Assembly (NCBI RefSeq): GCF_900215205.1
Contig: NZ_OBDY01000005.1
Location: 336,912 to 400,911 of the forward strand
Length of the DNA stretch: 64,000 nucleotides
Source of the DNA: Paractinoplanes atraurantiacus
GTDB lineage: Bacteria; Actinomycetota; Actinomycetes; Mycobacteriales; Micromonosporaceae
Reading direction: 5' to 3'
Position numbers and translations under genes: made by a program. The notes beneath the pieces are model-generated. The model was not told the DNA's origin and searched no databases. It worked only from the letters and a program-made list of their open reading frames with translations. Shown in pieces: positions 15,925 through 23,928 of this stretch; the stretch's first letter is position 1; every line of letters starts with the position of its first letter.

Positions 15925-16098
15925 TCAAGTCGGGATGCAGAGCGTAATCGCGGCGATCGCCTTCACCTCGCTCAGGCTGACCAGCAGACCAAGGGCGAAG
16001 ACGGCGAACGATACGAGGGCGATCGCCGCCTCGAGAGGCTCGAAACGCCACCCCCGGCGAAGGGAGAACCGCCCTTTCGGCAACGATCGACGTCCCAT
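15925..16098 (-). CDS. possible small membrane protein
   Basis: 57 residues (MGRRSLPKGRFSLRRGW...) with a basic N-terminus and one long hydrophobic stretch (AAIALVSFAVFALGLLVSLS). GGAGG lies only about 2 bases before the ATG, too close to be convincing. It sits in a 377-bp interval (15778-16154) with lower G+C than its neighbours and otherwise nothing recognisable. Confidence 0.35.
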   Translation of the reverse strand: MGRRSLPKGRFSLRRGWRFEPLEAAIALVSFAVFALGLLVSLSEVKAIAAITLCIPT

Positions 16099-16154
16099 CG
16101 CCTCCAGGCTAGGGCATTCCGGGGCGTGAATAGCCAATTAGTTCAAGCATTAAC

Positions 16155-17435
16155 ATGCCAGCCATGTCCACCACCCCAGGCGCCGGGCTGAGCCGGCTCA
16201 ATGCCATCTATCGGGCCGGAGTTCTCGGGCGGCGGCCTCGTGTGCCGGCTGACTTCGGTGAGCTGGAGCGGCTGGCCCGGCGGGCCAGCAGCGCGGTGGC
16301 CTGGGCGTATGTCGCCGGTGGGGCCGGTGAGGGTCGGACCATGCGCCGCAACCGGGAGGCGTTCGAGCGGTGGGCGATCGTGCCCCGGATGGCGTCGGGC
16401 GCCGTCGAGCGTGACCTCTCCGTCGAGCTGCTCGGGCAGCGGCACGCCACGCCCCTGCTGCTGGCGCCGGTCGGTGCGGGGGCGCTCATGGGCGACGACA
16501 GCGATCTGCACATCGCGCGGGCCGCGGCCGCGACCGGGACGACGTACGTCCTGTCCAATCAGGGCTGCAATCCGATGGAGGACTGCGCGGCCGCCATGGG
16601 TGACGCCTCGCGCTGGTTCCAGCTCTACTGGAGCAAGGACGAAGGCCTGGTCGACAGCCTGATCGGGCGGGCCGAGGCGGCCGGGGCGGGCGCCCTGGTC
16701 GTCACCCTCGACACGACTGTGCTCGGCTGGCGGCCGCAGGATCTCAACCTCGGCTCGCTGCCGTTCAGCCGAGGGGTGGGCATCGCGCAGTACACGTCCG
16801 ACCCTCGTTTCCGGCAGATCGTGGCCGAACGGCTCGGCCGGCCGGCGGCCCGCCCGCAGGTGACGCTGGGCGCGCTCCGCACGCTGCTCGCGATGTCGCG
16901 CAACCATCCGGGGCGGTTCCTGGCCAATCTGCGGTCGCCCGTGCCGCGGGCGTCGGTCGAGACGTTCCTCGACATCTACTCCAACCCGGGGCTCAGCTGG
17001 GACCACCTGGCCACGCTGCGCGAACGCACCCGCCTGCCCATCGTGCTCAAGGGCATCCTGCACCCGGACGACGCCCGGCGCGCCTTCGACCTGGGCGCCG
17101 ACGCGATAGTGGTCTCCAACCACGGCGGCCGCCAGGTCGACAACGCCGTCGCCTCGCTCGGCGCGCTGGCCGGCATCCGCGAGGCGGTCGGCCCGGGGCC
17201 GGCCCTGCTGCTCGACAGCGGCATCCGCTCCGGCGCCGACGTGTTCACCGCGCTCGCCCTCGGCGCGAACGCCGTGCTGCTCGGCCGCCCCTACATGTAC
17301 GGGCTGGCGCTCGACGGCCAACGCGGCGTGGAGGACGTCATCCGAAATGTGATCGCCGAGCTCGACCTGACGATGGCCCTGGCCGGCACCCCGGACATCG
17401 CCTCGATCACCCGGGACCGGCTGACACACACCTAG
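16155..17435 (+). CDS. FMN-dependent alpha-hydroxy-acid oxidase (lactate 2-monooxygenase-like)
   Basis: 426 residues. All landmarks of the glycolate oxidase/lactate 2-monooxygenase family are present: WAYVAGGAGEG (FMN contact), LLLAPVGAGALMGDDSD, WFQLYW, LPIVLKGI with the FMN lysine, and VSNHGGRQVDNAVASL with the catalytic base His and substrate Arg, then DSGIRSGADVFTALALGA and LLGRPYMYGLAL for the phosphate. Length and sequence details suit lactate 2-monooxygenase better than membrane-bound LldD. It oxidises an L-2-hydroxy acid. No clear Shine-Dalgarno sequence precedes the ATG. Confidence 0.87.
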   Translation: MPAMSTTPGAGLSRLNAIYRAGVLGRRPRVPADFGELERLARRASSAVAWAYVAGGAGEGRTMRRNREAFERWAIVPRMASGAVERDLSVELLGQRHATPLLLAPVGAGALMGDDSDLHIARAAAATGTTYVLSNQGCNPMEDCAAAMGDASRWFQLYWSKDEGLVDSLIGRAEAAGAGALVVTLDTTVLGWRPQDLNLGSLPFSRGVGIAQYTSDPRFRQIVAERLGRPAARPQVTLGALRTLLAMSRNHPGRFLANLRSPVPRASVETFLDIYSNPGLSWDHLATLRERTRLPIVLKGILHPDDARRAFDLGADAIVVSNHGGRQVDNAVASLGALAGIREAVGPGPALLLDSGIRSGADVFTALALGANAVLLGRPYMYGLALDGQRGVEDVIRNVIAELDLTMALAGTPDIASITRDRLTHT

Positions 17436-17448
17436 GGATTCTCCCGTC
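17432..17448 (+). promoter_or_regulatory. GGGA-TCCC box A, upstream of lipoprotein/C39 peptidase
   Basis: CTAGGGATTCTCCCGTC, an inverted repeat GGGA-N3-TCCC. The 13-mer AGGGATTCTCCCG is identical to that in box D at 32824-32836. It starts in the stop codon of the oxidase gene and lies about 60 bases upstream of the lipoprotein start. It resembles the PAS-LuxR operator CTVGGGAWWTCCCBAG (consensus recalled from PimM work) with one extra spacer base. Confidence 0.5.
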
Positions 17449-17506
17449 GCCGGCCTTTCCGGATCGCCCGCATTCTGGCAGTCGATCCAGACGAAAGGCG
17501 GCCCCG

Positions 17507-17953
17507 GTGCGATCCCTTCGAATATCCCTTGTCGTTCTCGTCATCGCGGCGGGCGTATCCGGCTGTTCTTCCCCGAGTGAGACGCCAGCGAACACCGGCT
17601 GGGTTGACGCCTTCGTGGCGGACGCGCAGCGGGGCGGCTCGGCCGATACTTCGGTGCTGACCTCGGCTCAGTTCAGTGAGCTGGAGTCGGAACTGCCCAG
17701 CCTGGCCTGCTGCATCAAGTCGGTGGCCGAGCAGCTCGACGCGATCAATCCGGCCTGGGGTGTCACCCCGTCGGCGATCGAGCAGTTCCTCGACGACTGG
17801 TGCCACGTCGGCGTCAGCCATTCGGTCGGGCGCATGTTCGCCACCATTCCCGGCGCCGATCTGCGCGCCCTGCCCGCCCTCAATCAAACGCTCAGCCTTA
17901 TTCAGCGCACCTGCGACTCATGCAGGCCACCTTCAGCGCCATCTGCGGCGTGA
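17507..17953 (+). CDS. lipoprotein of unknown function, apparent C-terminal frameshift
   Basis: 148 residues from the GTG at 17507 (AAAGG upstream). Signal peptide and lipobox VSGC at residues 16-19. The body is helical and Cys-containing (LACCIKSVAEQLDAINPAW; DDWCHVGVSHSVGRMF). After LSLIQRTCDS the frame becomes low-quality and stops, while the -1 frame continues with strong codon bias to 18084. Read across, the protein would be about 190 residues. Either a frameshift broke it, ribosomes shift at TCATG (17918-17922), or two coupled genes are present. Family not recognised. Confidence 0.6.
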   Translation: MRSLRISLVVLVIAAGVSGCSSPSETPANTGWVDAFVADAQRGGSADTSVLTSAQFSELESELPSLACCIKSVAEQLDAINPAWGVTPSAIEQFLDDWCHVGVSHSVGRMFATIPGADLRALPALNQTLSLIQRTCDSCRPPSAPSAA

Positions 17954-18084
17954 TGAACGAGGGCCTCACCGGCTGGATCGCCAAACGCGTCCGCGCGGCC
18001 AGAGCCAACTTCTTCGTCACCATCGCCATGGAAGCGGCCTTCACCTTCTGCCCCGACGCCATGGACCGTGTTCTGCCGCGGTGA
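17920..18084 (+). pseudogene. continuation of the lipoprotein in the -1 frame
   Basis: 54 codons starting at ATG 17920, one base inside the preceding frame's TCA codon. It reads MQATFSAICGVMNEGLTGWI ... AMEAAFTFCPDAMDRVLPR with high third-position G+C. It has no ribosome site of its own. It most likely encodes the C-terminal part of the upstream lipoprotein and not a separate protein. Confidence 0.5.
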
Positions 18085-18127
18085 CGCCTCACCGCGGTTC
18101 GTTGTCACACCACGGAAAGGCACCATC

Positions 18128-18811
18128 ATGACCGATGTTCAGACCACTGCCGTCGACCCGTTCGAGGCTGATTTCCGGCAGTGGAGCAGTGATCTGGTGG
18201 CGGCTCAGGCCGGCGCCGCGGCGGTACGGCCGCCCGGTGACGGCGCCGCCGCCCGGGCCGACCAGCTGACCTCCCTGTTCGCCTATCGGAACTATCGGGC
18301 CGGCGTCGACTGGAACACGTGCGGCCAGGCCGCGATCGCCACGATCGCCGACTTCCACGGCCGCGACCCCTACCAGCTGCCCCGCCAGGGCAACGGTCAC
18401 TGGGACGACGGCCAGGCCATCGACGCGGTGATCGCCGGCGGCTTCGGTCCGGACGTGGTGTTCGGGCTGGGCAGCAGCGGCGGCCGCATCCGGGACGCGT
18501 TGCAGAGCTACGGGCTGACCGCCTCGGTCGGCTACTCCGGTTTCGCCTCGGCAGGCTGGCAGGACCAGTGGGCCACGCTCAAGGCGTACGTCTCGTATCG
18601 CCTGCCCGTGCCCGTGCTGGTCGACGTCGGCGCCCTCGGCGGCTCCTGGTGGACCGCGCACTGGCCGGTGGTCTACCGCATCGCCGACGGTCAGGTGTAC
18701 ATGGCCGCGGCGGCCGGGTCGGCGGTGGTCGACGAGGCCACGTTCCTGAGGGCCTGGCACTGCTGGTTCCTGCCGTACGGCTTCAACCACTGCGCCGTCT
18801 ACGCCTACTGA
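18128..18811 (+). CDS. C39-like papain-fold cysteine peptidase
   Basis: 227 residues from the ATG at 18128 (AAAGG 8 bases upstream). The catalytic Cys is in WNTCGQAAIATIADF and the His in WTAHWPVVYRIADGQVYMA, with spacing and sequence of the peptidase C39_2 family. An N-terminal 60-residue extension precedes the fold; there is no signal peptide and no ABC transporter domain, so it is a stand-alone cytosolic enzyme or is exported unconventionally. It follows the lipoprotein by 43 bp on the same strand, downstream of box A. Substrate unknown. Confidence 0.75.
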   Translation: MTDVQTTAVDPFEADFRQWSSDLVAAQAGAAAVRPPGDGAAARADQLTSLFAYRNYRAGVDWNTCGQAAIATIADFHGRDPYQLPRQGNGHWDDGQAIDAVIAGGFGPDVVFGLGSSGGRIRDALQSYGLTASVGYSGFASAGWQDQWATLKAYVSYRLPVPVLVDVGALGGSWWTAHWPVVYRIADGQVYMAAAAGSAVVDEATFLRAWHCWFLPYGFNHCAVYAY

Positions 18812-18818
18812 CCGGGGT

Positions 18819-19958
18819 TCAGCTCGCCCGGCGGTAACGCTGGGCGAGCTGGGTGCGGTTGCGCACGCCGAGCTTGCGGTAGATGTTGCCGAGGTGGAAC
18901 TCGACCGTCTTGCTGCTGAGGAACAGTGCGGCCGCCACCTCCCGGTTCGTCTGGCCGGTGGCCACGGCCCGGGCCACATGCGACTCCTGCGGGGTGAGGC
19001 CGTGCCCGGCGTCGCGGCCGGGTTCGGCGGCGGTGGCGGAGAGCTCGGCCTCGGCCCGGGCCGACCAGGGCGCGGCGGCCAGGCCGCCGAAGATGTCGAG
19101 GGCGGCCAGGAGCTGGGCCCGGGCCCGGACCCGCAGGCCGGAGCGACGGAGGCGTTCGCCGTACGCGAGGCGGGTGCGGCCCAGCTCGAACGGGCACCGG
19201 ATCCCGGCGTGGTGACGAAGCGCGGCCTCGAACCATTCGGCGTACCGGTCCTCGCCGACGACCAGGGCCACGCTCCGGGCCGCCACCGCGGCCGGCAGGG
19301 GATCCGTGGCGGCGCGGGCCCGGCGCATCAACTCCGCGATCTTTTCCTCGGAGGGACGCCACCCGGTACGCACGTGGGCCTCCAGCACGTCGGCGTCCGA
19401 AAGGGCGGTGCCACTCCGGATCGCCTCCACCGTGGCCAGCACGTGCCGGGCGCGCTGACCGGCCACGTCGTCCTGGACCAGGCCGGAGAGGAGCAGCCCT
19501 TCGCCGCCGAGCCGGAGGGCGGCGTCGAGGCGACCCTCCTGGAGCTCCACGAAGGCCGCGACGGCCAGCGCCGCCGGAAGGTGGCGCACCGAACCCCGCG
19601 CGCGGAGCTCGCTCAGCGAACATGAAACTGCCACCCGGGCGATCCCGGTGTGGCCGGCCGCCGCGTAGGCGTAGGAGGCGTGCAGCCGGGGATCGGTGTC
19701 GTCCTCGTCCAGCTCTTTGTCGTCCGCACGCGCGAGCAGCTCGCGGGCCAGGGGCTCGTCGCCGGACAGGTGGGCGTCGACGGCGGCCCGGCGCAGCCGG
19801 CGGGCCCGCAGCCGGTCGTCGGCCGTGAGGTCGGCCGCCAGCACCAGGGCGCGGGCGGCGGCCCGGTGGCCGGCGCCGTCCCGGGCCGTGGCCGCGATCG
19901 TCTCCAGCGCGCTCATCAGTCGGTCGGGCGGCTGCCCGCCCCTTTCCTCGGTCCGCAT
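18819..19958 (-). CDS. LuxR-family regulator with TPR-like domain, no AAA domain
   Basis: 379 residues; the ATG at 19958 has GGAGG upstream. About 310 residues of Ala/Leu-rich helical repeats (RRAAVDAHLSGDEPLARELL; LHASYAYAAAGHTGIARVAV; ALAVAAFVELQEGRLDAALR) are followed by a C-terminal LuxR helix-turn-helix: LTPQESHVARAVATGQTNRE ... FLSSKTVEFHLGNIYRKLGV. It resembles the C-terminal half of a LAL regulator without the ATPase. Divergent from the caspase gene, with box B in the 250-bp gap, so it may act on box B. Convergent with the C39 peptidase gene, 7 bp apart. Confidence 0.85.
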   Translation of the reverse strand: MRTEERGGQPPDRLMSALETIAATARDGAGHRAAARALVLAADLTADDRLRARRLRRAAVDAHLSGDEPLARELLARADDKELDEDDTDPRLHASYAYAAAGHTGIARVAVSCSLSELRARGSVRHLPAALAVAAFVELQEGRLDAALRLGGEGLLLSGLVQDDVAGQRARHVLATVEAIRSGTALSDADVLEAHVRTGWRPSEEKIAELMRRARAATDPLPAAVAARSVALVVGEDRYAEWFEAALRHHAGIRCPFELGRTRLAYGERLRRSGLRVRARAQLLAALDIFGGLAAAPWSARAEAELSATAAEPGRDAGHGLTPQESHVARAVATGQTNREVAAALFLSSKTVEFHLGNIYRKLGVRNRTQLAQRYRRAS

Positions 19959-20108
19959 CCCGGGCCTCCGTCGAGTCTCCGATGCCCGGGCGGGCGTGGG
20001 TTCGCAGGCCGCCCGGGCAAGGACTGACCTCGACGCTCCGGCACCCGGCGGTTTGCCACATCAGGCAGTTGCCGTATATCGCCGTACCGGCTGCCTTAGG
20101 CCTTTCAC

Positions 20109-20124
20109 CTGGGGATTTCCCCGG
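20109..20124 (+). promoter_or_regulatory. GGGA-TCCC box B between LuxR and caspase genes
   Basis: CTGGGGATTTCCCCGG matches the recalled PAS-LuxR consensus CTVGGGAWWTCCCBAG at 15 of 16 positions. The flanks (CACC on the left, GGTG on the right) extend the dyad. It lies 84 bases upstream of the caspase start and about 150 bases from the divergent LuxR start. Confidence 0.6.
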
Positions 20125-20208
20125 TGCGGGCCGGGACGCGGCCGGGTGACAGTGTTCCTGCCCGGCCCGCCGAGGGTCAGGATGACTCAGGAGTCCTAGG
20201 AGGAGGAG

Positions 20209-23200
20209 ATGGCAGGAAAGCTGTTCGCGCTACTGGTCGGCATCGACCACTACCTGTCGAACGAAGCGCCCACCCTGTCGGGCTGCGTCAACGACATCGA
20301 CCGGCTGGCCGCGGTTCTGCAGTCGAGCGGGGCGCCGCCGGGCGGCACCGAGCTGGTGCTGCGGACGCTGCGCGACGCCGAGGCGACCCGGGCCGAGATC
20401 ATCGCCGCCTTCCGCGCCCATCTCGGGCAGGCCGGCCCGGACGACATCGCCTTGTTCTCCTTCTCCGGCCACGGCTCGCAGGGCGTGGCCCCACCCGAGT
20501 TCGCGCGGATCGAGCAGGATCTGCTCCTGGAGACCCTGGTCTGTCACGACAGCCGGACCCCGGGTGTCCGCGATCTGGCCGACAAGGAGCTGGCCAAGCT
20601 CATCCACGAGGTGTCCCAGTCGGGGGCCTCGGTCGTGGTCATCCTCGACGCCTGCCACGCGGCCAACGGCACGCGGGAGCCCGGCCCGGGCGTACGCCGG
20701 GCCCCGGTCGACGAGAGTCCCCGCCCGCTCGACTCGTTCATCGTCGACCCGGACGAGCTTGTGAAGCTGGGCGCGGCCGGCCCGTCCGGCTGGACGCCGG
20801 GACGCCACCTGCTGCTCGCGGCCTGCCGAGCCGACGAGGAGGCCAAGGAGATCTGGGTCAACGCCCGCAAGTGCGGCGTCTTCTCGTACTACCTGGCCAA
20901 GACGCTGTCCGAGGCGGCGCGCGATCTCACCTACCGGGAGGTCTTCACCCGTACGGCCGCCCTGGTCCGCACCCGGGTCCGCGATCAGAACCCGCAACTC
21001 GAGGCGGTCCGGGTGGCCGACTTCGACCAGATCTTCCTGGGCGGCGCCGGCAACCGCTCGCCGCATTTCTCGGTCACCTGGAACGACGACTTCGGCTGGG
21101 TGGTGGACGCGGGCGCGGTGCACGGCATCCCGGCTCCGGACGGCGCCGAGACGACCGCCTTCGCGCTCTTCCCGCCGGGCACACCGGAGGACGAGTTGCA
21201 CGACCTCGCGGGGGCGAGCGGACGGGCAGTCGTGCGCCGTGTCCAGCCCGGTTTCAGCGCGGTCGATCTGAAGCCCACCCAACCCGACCGCACCCAGACC
21301 TGGACGGCCGTGGTGACGACGTCACCGCTGGTCCGAATGCCGGTCGTGCTCGACGGCGACGCCGCGCTGCTGCAAGCCGCGCGCGATCTCCTGACGCCGT
21401 CGCTGTTCGTGCGGGAGGCGGCGGACGGCGAGGCCGAGTACGGGCTGACCGCCACCGGCGGCGGCTACGAGATCCGGCGCCTGCCCGACGGGCAACCGGT
21501 CGCGCCCCGCCTGACCGGCGCCGACGCCGCGGTCGGCTCGCTCGAGCACATCGCGCGCTGGCGCCGGGTGGCCGACCTCGGCAACCGCAGCGCCCTGGCC
21601 ACCACCAACGTGAAGCTCCGCATCCACGCGTGGAACGACGAGATCGCGGCGCTCGGCGGCGACCCGCCCGAGCTGCCGGTCGACGGGGAGCTCCGGCTGG
21701 CCTACGAGTTCCGGCAGGGCGCGTGGCGGCCGCCGCGCATCAAGATCTCCCTGGAGAACACCGGAAGTCAGGCGCTCTATTGCAGCGTGCTGGTCATGCC
21801 GGAGACGTACTCCATCGTGTCCGGTCTCTACCCGTCCGGACGGGTGCGCCTGGCACCGGGCGAGCGCGCGTGGGCCAACGACGACCTGCCACTTCGGGTC
21901 AGCGTGCCCGACGAGTTCGCCCGGCTCGGCGTGGTGACCCTCGACCACATCGTGAAGCTGGTGGTGAGCACCGGCGACGCCGACATGACCGTGCTCGACC
22001 AGTCCGACCTGAGCCAGTTGGAGCGGCCGGTGCTCAACCGGGCGCTCGACCCGCCGCTGAGCACGCTCGACCGGCTCCTGCGCCGGGTCCAGCTGCGCCA
22101 CTTCGAGCCCGAGGCGAGGGAGCCGATCGCGGACTGGGCGGCCGGCGAGATCAAGGTGACCGTGGTCCGGCCGCGTGAGGCGGTGCCGGTGCCGGCGGCC
22201 GGCGGCGAGGCCGAGCTGGCCCCGGCGGTGGTCCTCATCGGACATAACGCCCTCGCGGGGGCGAGCGCCCGGCTCACCACCGAGGATCTGGCCACCCGGG
22301 AGGTGCGCGGTCCGGCGCTGCCGCCGCTGCTGCGCGACAGTCCGGCCGCCCATCTGGTCGAGTTCCTCGTCACCGGCAGCGGCATGGCCGGCCCGAGCGT
22401 GCTCGAGCTCGCCGTTCCCCCGGGCTTCGACCATCGCGGCGTCACCGCCGACGAGCCGCTCGTGCTGCGGGCCGGGATTCCGCTGGCCGAGGGCGAGGAG
22501 CTGCTGCCGATCGGCCGGTTGCTTCCGCTCGGCGACGCCCGCCCGGTGGACGGCGGCGCCGAGGTGCGGCTCGTCCGGCTGCCCGCGGCGGGGCCGGACG
22601 GCGTGATCCGGGTCTACTTCCGGCGATTGACCGGAACCCCGGCGCCTCCGGGCGGCCTCGCGGTCGCCGAGCGCGGGCCGGACGGCGTGGTGACGTACGA
22701 GCGGGAACCCGGACTGATCCGGCAGAGGGTCGGCGCGGCTTCGTCGATACGCCTCTTCGTACCCGGGCTTGTCGGCGACTCCCGCGATCTGCCCGGTGCG
22801 GAGGCGGGCGAGCTGCTGCTGACCTTCGACCATTCGTGCCCCGACGTCGAGGTGCAGACGTGCGCGACGGCCCTGGCCGCCGCGCTGGCCGACGCCGGGC
22901 TCGAACCCGGTCACGGCCGCCCGCTGCACGTGGTCGCCCACTCGGTCGGCGGCCTGATCGCCCGCTGGTTCATCGAGAAGGCCGGCGGCGCCCAGGTGGT
23001 GACCAGCCTGACCATGCTCGGCACCCCGAACGCCGGCGTCTCCTGGCCGCGGTTGCCGGAATGGGCCACCCTGGCCCTGGCCCTCGGCCTCAACCGGCTC
23101 ACCACGATGACCTGGCCGCCGGAAGCGCTGTCGGCCCTGCTGGCGCTGGGCCGCCGCGAGGATCCCAAGGCGGGCCACCAGTTGCGGCCCGACTCGGAGC

Positions 23201-23526
23201 TGCTGCGGGAGCTGGCCGCGAGCCCCGACCCGGGCGTTCCCTACCTCGCCGTGGCCGGCACCGCGTCCACCCTGGCCGGCGCCGTCGACAAGCAGGACGA
23301 CGGCAGCACCACAGTGGGCCGGTTGCTCGACCGCCTGCGCCTGCCCGGTGTCAGCGACATCGCCGCCCTCGCGTTCCTGCGCGCCCCCAACGACCTGCTG
23401 GTCAGCGAGGACAGCGCCACCCGGCTGCCGGACGGACGCCAGCCGGTGCCGGTGGCGCTGCGGGCGGACTGCGACCATCTGACCTATCCCGGGCTCACCT
23501 ATCCCGGGATGGCGCCCCCGCCCTGA
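20209..23526 (+). CDS. caspase-family protease fused to an alpha/beta hydrolase
   Basis: 1105 residues; ATG at 20209 preceded by AGGAGGAGG. Residues 1-280 form a C14 caspase/metacaspase domain: LLVGIDHYL, then His88 in SFSGHGSQ, Cys149 in VILDACHAAN, and LLLAACRADEEA near the second loop. A middle region of about 500 residues is beta-rich (for example LRLAYEFRQGAWRPPRIKIS). The C-terminal 250 residues are a lipase-like alpha/beta hydrolase with Ser912 in VVAHSVGGLIARWF, then TMLGTPNAGVSWP. A cysteine protease and a serine hydrolase thus share one chain. No signal peptide or membrane helix. Likely cytosolic and possibly activated by a cue sensed in the middle region. Physiological target unknown. 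Confidence 0.9.
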   Translation: MAGKLFALLVGIDHYLSNEAPTLSGCVNDIDRLAAVLQSSGAPPGGTELVLRTLRDAEATRAEIIAAFRAHLGQAGPDDIALFSFSGHGSQGVAPPEFARIEQDLLLETLVCHDSRTPGVRDLADKELAKLIHEVSQSGASVVVILDACHAANGTREPGPGVRRAPVDESPRPLDSFIVDPDELVKLGAAGPSGWTPGRHLLLAACRADEEAKEIWVNARKCGVFSYYLAKTLSEAARDLTYREVFTRTAALVRTRVRDQNPQLEAVRVADFDQIFLGGAGNRSPHFSVTWNDDFGWVVDAGAVHGIPAPDGAETTAFALFPPGTPEDELHDLAGASGRAVVRRVQPGFSAVDLKPTQPDRTQTWTAVVTTSPLVRMPVVLDGDAALLQAARDLLTPSLFVREAADGEAEYGLTATGGGYEIRRLPDGQPVAPRLTGADAAVGSLEHIARWRRVADLGNRSALATTNVKLRIHAWNDEIAALGGDPPELPVDGELRLAYEFRQGAWRPPRIKISLENTGSQALYCSVLVMPETYSIVSGLYPSGRVRLAPGERAWANDDLPLRVSVPDEFARLGVVTLDHIVKLVVSTGDADMTVLDQSDLSQLERPVLNRALDPPLSTLDRLLRRVQLRHFEPEAREPIADWAAGEIKVTVVRPREAVPVPAAGGEAELAPAVVLIGHNALAGASARLTTEDLATREVRGPALPPLLRDSPAAHLVEFLVTGSGMAGPSVLELAVPPGFDHRGVTADEPLVLRAGIPLAEGEELLPIGRLLPLGDARPVDGGAEVRLVRLPAAGPDGVIRVYFRRLTGTPAPPGGLAVAERGPDGVVTYEREPGLIRQRVGAASSIRLFVPGLVGDSRDLPGAEAGELLLTFDHSCPDVEVQTCATALAAALADAGLEPGHGRPLHVVAHSVGGLIARWFIEKAGGAQVVTSLTMLGTPNAGVSWPRLPEWATLALALGLNRLTTMTWPPEALSALLALGRREDPKAGHQLRPDSELLRELAASPDPGVPYLAVAGTASTLAGAVDKQDDGSTTVGRLLDRLRLPGVSDIAALAFLRAPNDLLVSEDSATRLPDGRQPVPVALRADCDHLTYPGLTYPGMAPPP

Positions 23527-23765
23527 GGCGGCTCCTGCGGGGTGTCCATGTGCACGCTGCGGCCATCCTCGACGATGAGGATGGTCGTGACGGCCTCGGG
23601 CCGGATGATGTACTGCCCGATCACCTTGTCCTCCTTGTTGAGGACCGGCAGCACGATGTACGTGGTGCCGAGTTCGGCGGCGCTGTTGAGCCGGTGGATC
23701 AGATCGTCGGGATCGACGGCGACCTTCACCGGCTCGTCGCACCCGTTGACGCGAATCACGGCCAT
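23499..23765 (-). CDS. small conserved-looking protein of unknown function
   Basis: 88 residues from the ATG at 23765 with GGAGGAAG 5 bases upstream. It starts MAVIRVNGCDEPVKVAVDPD and contains alternating strands and a helix (DLIHRLNSAAELGTTYIVLP; VIGQYIIRPEAVTTILIVED). This could be a small beta-grasp or PilZ-like fold but I cannot name the family. It is antiparallel to the caspase gene with a 28-bp overlap of 3' ends, and faces away from the LAL regulator. Box C lies in the gap between this gene and the LAL regulator, about 70 bases upstream of this start. Confidence 0.6.
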   Translation of the reverse strand: MAVIRVNGCDEPVKVAVDPDDLIHRLNSAAELGTTYIVLPVLNKEDKVIGQYIIRPEAVTTILIVEDGRSVHMDTPQEPPQGGGAIPG

Positions 23766-23833
23766 GAGATCTTCCTCCTGATCGATTGACGGGAACCGGT
23801 AAACACATTCGCAGAACAACGCCGTTCGGCACA

Positions 23834-23850
23834 TCGGGAGAATTCCCGAG
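23834..23850 (+). promoter_or_regulatory. GGGA-TCCC box C upstream of the LAL regulator/CHAT genes
   Basis: TCGGGAGAATTCCCGAG, perfect 6-bp arms around GAAT. The right half TCCCGAG fits the recalled PAS-LuxR half-site exactly; the spacer is two bases longer than in box B. It lies about 80 bases upstream of the LAL start and about 70 bases upstream of the divergent small gene. Confidence 0.5.
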
Positions 23851-23928
23851 TGCGGACGCGTGAACGCCTTAGATCACCGGAAAGCGATATGCTCGCCTCC
23901 GGCAAAGGCGCTGCTAATGGGAGGTCCC

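Noticed and set aside
21322..23832. 836-codon antisense open frame over the caspase gene
   Set aside because: No family motif, codon bias mirrors the sense gene, no ribosome site.
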